Positions 41,089-46,891 of a DNA stretch of 46,891 nucleotides are shown piece by piece (positions within the stretch are counted from its first letter, which is position 1; each line of letters starts with the position of its first letter). Origin of the DNA: Bacteroidaceae bacterium (GTDB taxonomy: Bacteria > Bacteroidota > Bacteroidia > Bacteroidales > Bacteroidaceae); assembly GCA_024688885.1 (NCBI GenBank), contig JAILDV010000052.1, forward strand, positions 1 through 46,891, written 5' to 3'. The notes below the pieces were generated by a model. It was not told where the DNA came from, ran no database searches, and worked only from the letters and a program-made list of their open reading frames with translations. The translations under genes were made by a program, and so were the position numbers.

Positions 41089-41937
41089 ATGAAAAAGATT
41101 ATTTTTATGGCAGCTCTTGTGTCTATGCTTGCCAGCTGTATTGACGGATTCAAGAGCGACAACAACGCTGATCGCGAACGTGACTCTCTGCGCAATGTGA
41201 TTGACCAGAAGGATAGCGAAATCAACGACCTGATGGGCACCTTCAACGAAATCCAGCAAGGTTTCGACCTCATCAACGAGGCAGAAGGTCGTGTCAACAT
41301 GATGCGTATGGGCGCTGAAAATAACAACTCTGCCGAGAACATCCGCGAGAACATGCAGTTCATTCAGGAAACTCTCGACGAGAACAAGCGCAAGATTGAG
41401 GAACTGCAGAGCAAACTCAAGACCAGCTCCATCAATTCTTCCAAACTGAAAGAAGCCATCAACAGCCTCACACAGCAGCTCAACGAGAAGAATGCCGAAT
41501 TGGAAACCCTGCGTGCGCAACTCGCTGAGAAGGAAGTGAAGATTGAAGAGCTGACAGGCACAGTCACCAACCTGCAAACCGAAAACGAGCAGGTGAAGCA
41601 GCAGCGCGACGAAACGGCACAGATTGCCCGTAATCAAGATGCACAGCTCAACACCGCTTGGTATGTCTTCGGCACCAGCAAGGAACTCAAGGCAGAAGGT
41701 ATCCTCAGCAAGGGCGAAGTGCTGCAGGGCAACTACAACAAGAACTACTTCACCCAGATTGACATCCGTAGGGTGAGCGTCATCCCATTGGAGTCAAAGT
41801 CAGCCTCCATCCTCACCAACCATCCCGCAGGCTCCTACACCTTGCTCAAAGACAGCAAAGGACAGTACACCCTCCGCATCACCGATGCCGCCAAGTTCTG
41901 GAGTGTCAGCAAATATCTGGTTGTGAAAGTGAAGTAA
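41089..41937 (+). CDS. Coiled-coil lipoprotein (Bacteroidales conserved, Cbp1-like)
   Basis: A 282-residue predicted lipoprotein. Signal MKKIIFMAALVSMLASC with cysteine at 17, an acidic start, then a long coiled coil (residues about 30-180) with heptads such as KRKIEELQSKLK and NEKNAELETLRAQLAEKEVK. The C-terminal 85 residues form a small globular domain (NTAWYVFGTSKELKAEGIL, then ILTNHPAGSYTLL) and end ITDAAKFWSVSKYLVVKVK. The arrangement resembles the Bacteroidales family some annotate as Cbp1-like collagen-binding adhesins; binding of collagen is not shown for this protein. It sits alone downstream of a repeat element. Confidence 0.75.
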   Translation: MKKIIFMAALVSMLASCIDGFKSDNNADRERDSLRNVIDQKDSEINDLMGTFNEIQQGFDLINEAEGRVNMMRMGAENNNSAENIRENMQFIQETLDENKRKIEELQSKLKTSSINSSKLKEAINSLTQQLNEKNAELETLRAQLAEKEVKIEELTGTVTNLQTENEQVKQQRDETAQIARNQDAQLNTAWYVFGTSKELKAEGILSKGEVLQGNYNKNYFTQIDIRRVSVIPLESKSASILTNHPAGSYTLLKDSKGQYTLRITDAAKFWSVSKYLVVKVK

Positions 41938-41988
41938 ATTCCTCATTCGGAACAACTGTCAAGCCTTTAGCATTCGTTTTTTCAATAT

Positions 41989-42021
41989 GCAAGAGCAGAG
42001 CCCATGAGACTCTGCTCTTGC
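41989..42021 (+). terminator. Stem-loop after the coiled-coil lipoprotein
   Basis: Perfect 12-bp stem GCAAGAGCAGAG / CTCTGCTCTTGC, 9-base loop. The following TGTTATAATAA has few Ts, so it may act as an RNA-stabilising hairpin instead of a strict terminator. Confidence 0.6.
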
Positions 42022-42075
42022 TGTTATAATAACGTGAATTCTGCAGTTCCTCGTCTGCTCGCCCACAGCTGTTGA

Positions 42076-42167
42076 GGTATCTTACCCATACAGGTGTTGG
42101 TATCTTACCCATACAGGTGTTGGTGTCTTACCCATACAGGTGTCGGTGTCTCACCCATACACACAAT
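42076..42167. repeat. Four 23-bp tandem units (CTTACCCATACAGGTGT)
   Basis: Units start at 42076, 42099, 42122 and 42145; the first two are identical (GGTATCTTACCCATACAGG, then TGTT), the later ones drift. Together with the next array this fills a gene-free stretch of about 1 kb (41938-42987). An open frame (42072-42548) covers both arrays but looks like low-complexity translation. Confidence 0.9.
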
Positions 42168-42222
42168 GAGGTCTCACTCATAGAACTTTCCGCAAATCTG
42201 GGCGTCGCCTCTTCCCTCTCAA

Positions 42223-42498
42223 CATCATCTCACAAGACTCCCTTTCGTCATCTCCGCTCACGCTTGCTCGTATCTACCACTTCCTCGCACTCGTCATCAC
42301 CGCCTCGTCCCTTTCGTCATCTCCGCTTACGCTTGCTCGTATCCACCACAGCCTCATACTCGTCATCTCCGCTTCGTCCCTTTCGTCATCTCTTCGTTCT
42401 CCCTTCCGTCATCTCCCAGCTCTGTCACTCGTCATCTCCCAGCTCTGACGCTCGTCATCTCCAAGCTCTGAGGCTCGTCATCTCCCGAGAGATAACGA
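42223..42498. repeat. 23-bp-period array with CGTCATCTCC boxes, twelve units
   Basis: A box CGTCATCTCC (variants CGTATCTACC, CGTATCCACC, CGTCATCACC) recurs every 23 bp at 42246, 42269, 42292 and so on to 42476, with a degenerate first unit at 42223. The 13 bases between boxes vary. Units 42240-42308 and 42309-42377 also repeat as 69 bp (three units each). On the minus strand the box is GGAGATGACG. Confidence 0.9.
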
Positions 42499-42775
42499 CT
42501 GAGGCGCCGGAGAAAACATCTTTGAGCCTCTTATGTGGATGCAAGTGAGCACAAGAAGCGTGTGCCTCCCTCCTCCCTCCTAAATCTTATCTCTTAATTC
42601 CGACTCATCACTCTTCAAATGATTTGTTCTCTTCCGATAGTTCCTTTCGAATTTTGCTTTTGTGCAACACATCGATAGCACATCTATCCCGTCTTCAATT
42701 CTTAACACTCTTTAAGAATTGCGCTTAAACTAGTTTGAGAAATACAGGGGCGACTTCATTTTTCTGCTGATTTTC

Positions 42776-42806
42776 TTTGTTTACCGAAAGGAAAGAACTA
42801 ACTTTG
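42776..42806 (+). promoter_or_regulatory. Strong Bacteroidetes-type promoter with long leader
   Basis: TTTG at 42776-42779, 19 bases, TAACTTTG at 42799-42806. The next gene starts 182 bases later. In the leader a 8-codon ORF (42817-42843) and a weak AACACAC/GTGTGTT hairpin are seen. No terminator or known riboswitch is recognised. Confidence 0.65.
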
Positions 42807-42933
42807 CCGTGCACAATGTTAAAAACACACCCTTTACCTTAAAAAAGATGTGTGTTCATTATACATTTTCCTAAAAAGGGGTAATATGTGAATAGAAAAC
42901 AATAACAATCAAAAAAAACTATCTTTTTTTGTT

Positions 42934-42941
42934 TAACTTTG
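42934..42941 (+). promoter_or_regulatory. Second -7 box TAACTTTG, 46 bases before the CTD-protein ATG
   Basis: TAACTTTG is a consensus -7 box without a clear TTTG upstream. It may be the main start site of the next gene. Confidence 0.5.
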
Positions 42942-42987
42942 CCTCTCTTTTTCGTTATATAGATAGAAACAAATAAAATCAAAACCT

Positions 42988-44133
42988 ATGAGAACAAAGA
43001 CATTTATCGGAATAGTGGTCATCCTGATGGCATTTGTTGGTGTGACTGCGTATGGCAATGAGAGTAATGCCAACCCTGCGGAATCGTTGTATGGTGAATG
43101 GTGGCTGGTGGGATGGAACGACAAGGGAACATGGTCAGAGGTTGACACCAACTATGTCAGCCACAAACATCTAAGTATCGAAATACCCAAAGAGGGAGTT
43201 GCTGTTGCCTATTCAATGGTCAACGAAATTATGCTTGGCGAACTTGCCGTCAAGGGATATGAAATGATTTTCAGTGGTGAGATGCGCGGCAGTTCCACGA
43301 AAGTTTATTGTAACATCGCGGAGAATCTATTTTTTGAAGACCATATCGGTGAAATCAAGTCCCATCAGTTGGACGGTGATCTGTTAAGGTTATATTATAC
43401 GGATGACGATTACTACGTATTCACCAAAGATTTCGATGACAGCGAGGAATATGGCTATGAATGGAAAAAAGGACCAATTGATCCCTTTATTGGAGAAGTG
43501 ACTTCTTTAGATGACGGAACGGCTGAGGTGAAAATCATCCATAGTCCATCGTACGTGGTCTTTTATTCCCGTACCATGCCTCCTGTGGGTAATCATGAAG
43601 TCGGCCGTTTTGTGGCATCTGATATCGCTGGTCAATCGCTTGAAGTTGGTGATAAGGTGGCTTTCCGGATTGTCGAGTTCAAGAGACTAAAGGTTGAGAA
43701 TGGCAGAGAGTATCAACTGAAAGTCGAGCCATGTAAGGGCTCTGAGCGTATTGCCAACAGGGTGGGCACAATACATAACGACCAGCGGATGGGATGGATT
43801 ATCATTGACGATGCAATGAATGACAAGCATGGAGGAATCTACTATTACCCATTGACCTTGGCTGAAAAGTTTCTGGCAGAAGGTGTGTCTGTGGTTTTCT
43901 CAGGGGAACTCTATACGACATTGATGATGCCATGGGATAATAAGGGCAATCCCGATTGTTATTATTTGGACATTGATGTTATTGAATCTTTACAGCACAC
44001 CCCCGTTCGAAGTATCACCCCGGCAAAGGTGGAAGAACCTTCTGAGATATACGATTTGCTTGGTCGTAGGCAAACATCAAAACAGGTAAGTGGAATTTAT
44101 ATCAAGAATGGTAAGAAGGTAATCGTGAAGTAA
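42988..44133 (+). CDS. Secreted protein with C-terminal sorting-like tail
   Basis: A 381-residue exported protein. Signal peptide TFIGIVVILMAFVGVTAYG, then a beta-rich start (ESLYGEWWLVGWNDKGTWS, residues about 31-49) that resembles lipocalin-like domains of Bacteroidales. A second part (about 165-345) has two similar segments around IGEVTSLDDG and VGTIHNDQRMG. The last 30 residues (SEIYDLLGRRQTSKQVSG, then IYIKNGKKVIVK) match the C-terminal tail found on many Prevotella proteins, akin to type A sorting domains of the type IX secretion system. Whether such a system exists here cannot be told. Function unknown. Confidence 0.78.
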   Translation: MRTKTFIGIVVILMAFVGVTAYGNESNANPAESLYGEWWLVGWNDKGTWSEVDTNYVSHKHLSIEIPKEGVAVAYSMVNEIMLGELAVKGYEMIFSGEMRGSSTKVYCNIAENLFFEDHIGEIKSHQLDGDLLRLYYTDDDYYVFTKDFDDSEEYGYEWKKGPIDPFIGEVTSLDDGTAEVKIIHSPSYVVFYSRTMPPVGNHEVGRFVASDIAGQSLEVGDKVAFRIVEFKRLKVENGREYQLKVEPCKGSERIANRVGTIHNDQRMGWIIIDDAMNDKHGGIYYYPLTLAEKFLAEGVSVVFSGELYTTLMMPWDNKGNPDCYYLDIDVIESLQHTPVRSITPAKVEEPSEIYDLLGRRQTSKQVSGIYIKNGKKVIVK

Positions 44134-44241
44134 CCCTTCCATATCCTGTCATAACGTGAGTTCCGACACAAGAGATTGCGGCAAACCGATGTCGACGATG
44201 TCGATTTTGGGGTTGTTCGTGTAAGTTTTTGGCGACCATGT

Positions 44242-44273
44242 GTTGCGGAAGTCAGGTTCTTTTCGTATCTTTG
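44242..44273 (+). promoter_or_regulatory. Bacteroidetes-type promoter before the SEL1 gene
   Basis: TTG at 44242-44244, 21 bases, TATCTTTG at 44266-44273. The leader to the ATG is about 100 bases. Confidence 0.6.
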
Positions 44274-44379
44274 CATGGAAAAATGGGGAAAACAATATTT
44301 GTGTTTATTTTATGTAACTTAACCTGAGTTCGATAGTATCTTTAACACGAAAAACGAAACGGTCTGTTTCCTAAATCAA

Positions 44380-45651
44380 ATGTCAATCATGAAAAAGGAT
44401 ATTATGTTTTTGCTGAAGATGTTGCCACTCTTTTGCCTGGCATTAAATCTTCACGCTCAAGGTGTTGCCAAGACAAAACCATCCACCAGTACACAGCATC
44501 TCACCGCAATTCCGTCAAGGAGTAATGTCGCCAACCGTTTGAAAGCAAATGAGTATATCAAAAAGGGTATGGAATATTACCGTGCCAAAAATTATACTCA
44601 GGCAGCCAGCTATCTTGAGAAAGCGGCTAATTTGGGAGAATTTTCCTCGCAATCCGTACTGGGTTCCATGTATATGAAAGGTGAGGGAGTACCTCAGGAC
44701 TATCAGAAAGCCAAGTATTGGCTGGAAAAGTCTGCCAACCAACAATTTGCGCCAGCCCAATTCGGGCTTGGTCTCATGTATTATCAAGGGTTAGGTATGG
44801 CTAAAGATGACAAGAAGGCTTTTTTCTGGGTGGAGAAGGCTGCCACACAGGGAAATGGATATGAACAAGCGAGATTGAAGCTTGGTGAGATGTATCTCAG
44901 AGGTGAGGGAGTGTCTCAGGATTATCAGAAAGCCTCCTCCCTGTTGGAGAAAATAGCCACAGACAAAAATTCCCTCCCTGATAATGCCATACAGGCTATG
45001 CTCGACCTTTCTGTGATGTATATGAAAGGTGAGGGAGTTCAGGATCATCAGAAAGCCCTGCTCTGGGCGGAGAAGGCAGCCAACTTGGGAAGTCCCGTCG
45101 CAAAAGAAGTTCTTAGTCACCTGCAAGCGGAAAGCGTAACGGACTATCTGAAAGTGGGGAACACGTTGCAGTTTAATAAAGAGACGTATTATCTTGGGTG
45201 GAGTTCACATCCGACAGACATTTATTACATACAGGAGTATTTCCCCAAGGATGAGAAGGCGGAATCATATCATCAGATGTTCTCCGTTTCCATTCTGTAT
45301 GGGGATGCACTCACTCCCAAGGTGGGAGCGGATACAAAAGTGGCTGAACTTGAATTGCGCAAATCAACAGATGCATGCTGCAATTACAAGGTCTTGAATA
45401 ACGGTGACAGCTATATGGTTGACTTCTTGGTAAGTCAGAAAGATGAGAAGAACCCTGAGTTGCTTTCGGTAGTGGAGTTTAATTTGTATCTCTATCGGCA
45501 GGTCACCATCAATGGGAAGAAGGCTCTCGAACTTGACTTCTATAGTCGCCGTGCGTATGGCGAGGAAATCATTCCTTTCCTCCAAACCCTCACAGAAACA
45601 CGGAAAGAAGCATTTGCTGAGATGACGAAGACAGATATTCAATGCCACTAA
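44380..45651 (+). CDS. SEL1-like repeat protein, exported
   Basis: A 423-residue protein. Signal peptide (IMFLLKMLPLFCLALNLHAQ) is followed from about residue 57 by a tetratricopeptide-like helix and then SEL1 repeats: SVLGSMYMKGEGVPQDYQKA, FGLGLMYYQGLGMAKDDKKA, LKLGEMYLRGEGVSQDYQKA, LDLSVMYMKGEGVQDHQKA. These fold as paired helices that bind partner proteins. The final 170 residues are a different, beta-rich domain (starting YLKVGNTLQFNKETYYLGW) that is not recognised. Start 44380 or 44389 (MKKDIMFLL) are both possible. It precedes a membrane protein gene by 29 bases, so the two may be functionally linked. Confidence 0.85.
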   Translation: MSIMKKDIMFLLKMLPLFCLALNLHAQGVAKTKPSTSTQHLTAIPSRSNVANRLKANEYIKKGMEYYRAKNYTQAASYLEKAANLGEFSSQSVLGSMYMKGEGVPQDYQKAKYWLEKSANQQFAPAQFGLGLMYYQGLGMAKDDKKAFFWVEKAATQGNGYEQARLKLGEMYLRGEGVSQDYQKASSLLEKIATDKNSLPDNAIQAMLDLSVMYMKGEGVQDHQKALLWAEKAANLGSPVAKEVLSHLQAESVTDYLKVGNTLQFNKETYYLGWSSHPTDIYYIQEYFPKDEKAESYHQMFSVSILYGDALTPKVGADTKVAELELRKSTDACCNYKVLNNGDSYMVDFLVSQKDEKNPELLSVVEFNLYLYRQVTINGKKALELDFYSRRAYGEEIIPFLQTLTETRKEAFAEMTKTDIQCH

Positions 45652-45680
45652 CTTGAATCAGCTCTATTAAGACGCAGAAG

Positions 45681-46697
45681 ATGAATGGCATGAAAGCTAA
45701 ACAGATTTCCGATTATGCAGTAACCATCAGCGTGTTGCTCTACGTGGTCGCCTGTTTTTTACCAACAGGGGTGGGCTACGGCAATGAGAAAAGCATGGGA
45801 TGTAGAGGCATCGTGTGTTTGTTAATGGGATGGTTTGGTGCTTTTAGCGAGTACACCCTGCTTGGGGGTGGATGGATGCAGATGGTTGGTGATAAATGGT
45901 CCTTTTTCCTGACATCACTGTTGACAGCCCCTGCCATACTTTGGGCGTGGCTCTCTAACCTGCTCTATTTCAAGGCAATGTTCGATTTATTTCGAGAACG
46001 GAAAGCCAAACGCTCGCTCATCCTTTGTGCTATAGCCTTCGCGGCCGCTCTTGCCTTTCTCCTTATTTATTATTCCCTTCGACTTAAGAGATTTCCGCTG
46101 GTCGGTTGCTATTTATGGGTGGCAAGCTATTTGACTGCACTTGTCGGGGCTGTCTGTTTCTGGTTCAGCAAGAAAGGAGAGGAGGAAAAGACTGTTGTTA
46201 ATCCCGTATACGAGAGAAAACAGAGCGAGCCATCAACCATCATCCCTTACGAGGAGGAACAACCGACCGCAATCACGATGCAAGAAAAGAAATTGAAGAA
46301 GAACAAATGGCTGACAGCAAGTCTCGTCTTTTTCTGTTTGGCTTGCATCTGCCCGATGGTGGCACACAATTACGGAGAATACGGTGCGCCTGGCTTTATG
46401 TGCATCGTACTTGGATGGATGGGGGTTTTAGGCTCCTTCAATGTGTGGCTGATATGGTTTACAAGTTTCTTCTATTATGCAGGGCTATGGATGGCTTTCA
46501 AAAAACCAACACCCAGTCCTGGTCCTGTAGTGCTTACAATGCTGACTTTCCTCACTACCATTGTCAATCTCATCGCTACATTCATGACTCAAATCTCCGG
46601 CCATGAAGAGGTCTTGCATATCGGCTACTACTTCTGGATTGCTGCTAACTTCACATTATTTGTTAGCACCATGCGACGATGGTGGAATACAAAATAG
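45681..46697 (+). CDS. Internally duplicated multi-pass membrane protein, unknown
   Basis: A 338-residue inner-membrane protein made of two related halves of four helices. SVLLYVVACFLPTGVGYGNE followed by GCRGIVCLLMGWFGAF (first half) parallels SLVFFCLACICPMVAHNYGE followed by GAPGFMCIVLGWMGVL (second half). A charged linker (residues about 170-210, KKGEEEKTVV to KKLKKNK) joins them and would be cytoplasmic if both ends are. No family is recognised. It follows the SEL1 gene in the same direction and probably shares its transcript. Confidence 0.75.
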   Translation: MNGMKAKQISDYAVTISVLLYVVACFLPTGVGYGNEKSMGCRGIVCLLMGWFGAFSEYTLLGGGWMQMVGDKWSFFLTSLLTAPAILWAWLSNLLYFKAMFDLFRERKAKRSLILCAIAFAAALAFLLIYYSLRLKRFPLVGCYLWVASYLTALVGAVCFWFSKKGEEEKTVVNPVYERKQSEPSTIIPYEEEQPTAITMQEKKLKKNKWLTASLVFFCLACICPMVAHNYGEYGAPGFMCIVLGWMGVLGSFNVWLIWFTSFFYYAGLWMAFKKPTPSPGPVVLTMLTFLTTIVNLIATFMTQISGHEEVLHIGYYFWIAANFTLFVSTMRRWWNTK

Positions 46698-46846
46698 GAG
46701 ACTTAGAAGCCACCCATCTTTACAAATGTATTAGAAAAAGCATATATTAAATCACTAGTGTCTCTTAAAATTATTTAAATTAGAAATTAAAATTCTCATG
46801 CACAACGTTTTAGCCCTCCGATACCCTGTCCGGGTTTTGAAATGCC

Positions 46847-46854
46847 TACCTTTG
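46847..46854 (+). promoter_or_regulatory. -7 box TACCTTTG for a gene leaving the window
   Basis: TACCTTTG, followed after 16 bases by GGAGCAG and an ATG at 46880. No TTTG lies at the expected -33 position. Confidence 0.5.
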
Positions 46855-46879
46855 CATCCGATTCTAAATCGGAGCAGAT

Positions 46880-46891
46880 ATGCATATAGGG
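46880..46891 (+). CDS. Possible start of a gene cut by the window end
   Basis: ATG at 46880 with GGAG eight bases upstream and a promoter box before it. Only four codons (MHIG) are visible, so nothing can be said of the product. The 180 bases between the preceding gene and this point show AT-rich sequence and the promoter only. Confidence 0.3.

Noticed and set aside
42223-42498. CRISPR array
   Set aside because: Boxes are 10 bp with 13-bp spacers, far shorter than CRISPR repeats and spacers, and no cas genes are seen.
42072-42548. A 158-codon open frame across the 23-bp arrays as a real protein
   Set aside because: Composition is low-complexity Ser/Leu/Arg produced by the repeats, no start signal is visible, and the frame is explained by stop-free repeats. 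A decayed gene cannot be excluded.

Overview
The window looks like the chromosome of a Bacteroidales bacterium, most likely in or near Prevotellaceae. Three lines of sequence evidence point there. Many genes follow the Bacteroidetes-type promoter, a TTTG/TTG box about 20 bp upstream of TAnnTTTG (for example 8428-8459, 25500-25530, 34536-34566). Several gene families are typical of the group: bifunctional fucokinase/GDP-fucose pyrophosphorylase Fkp, an OMP_b-brl_3-type outer-membrane protein, the DUF1599-DoxX-tpiA-SPOR-folE run, a DUF3943 protein, and a protein with a C-terminal LLGRR...GIYIKNGKK tail. tRNA genes lack an encoded CCA. No rRNA, CRISPR array, phage, IS element or conjugative module was seen.

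Layout. 1-5225: the end of a membrane protein, then a BlaI/BlaR1-like repressor-protease operon with two tandem paralogous lipoproteins. 5226-8291: a large outer-membrane barrel protein behind a likely sigma-54 promoter and two 22-bp-spaced dyads. 8477-12177: an unknown helical protein, exonuclease VII (xseA, xseB), ndk and an M23 peptidase. 12331-16006: DUF1599, DoxX/thioredoxin-like, tpiA, SPOR, folE. 16098-22297: dnaG, recG and a large MscS channel. 22281-28498: DUF3943 (-), radA, TetR-fabG-pseudouridine synthase, and a lipoprotein cyclophilin (-). 28721-31651: tRNA-Pro(GGG) and a DNA-repair-like group (radical SAM protein, its TIGR03915 partner, Vsr). 31781-34314: a GtrA / GT2 / GT87 cluster whose GT2 gene carries an in-frame amber codon. 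34368-39986 (-): tRNA-Lys(TTT), a FucP-type MFS sugar transporter, Fkp and an AI-2E family permease. 40144-46891: rsmI, a coiled-coil lipoprotein, about 1 kb of 23-bp-period repeats, and three envelope proteins of unknown role (CTD-tailed, SEL1-repeat, internally duplicated membrane protein).

Most genes are housekeeping: DNA replication and repair, nucleotide supply, glycolysis, pterin and fatty-acid synthesis, rRNA modification. The envelope-facing genes (fucose activation and uptake, the Gtr cluster, the outer-membrane barrel, lipoproteins) fit a gut or oral anaerobe that decorates its surface.

The most unusual signal is non-genic. The window is peppered with 7-bp-period tandem arrays of differing sequence. 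Several are arranged as inverted arms around a shared core (GCC-A/T-T-G/T-CGG..TGT). These arrays touch coding sequence: they insert a peptide into RadA, make the RecG N-terminus and the RsmI C-terminus, and supply the stop codons of blaI and folE. A second dispersed element of about 125 bp is present in two inverted copies, and there is a 23-bp-period array at 42223-42498.
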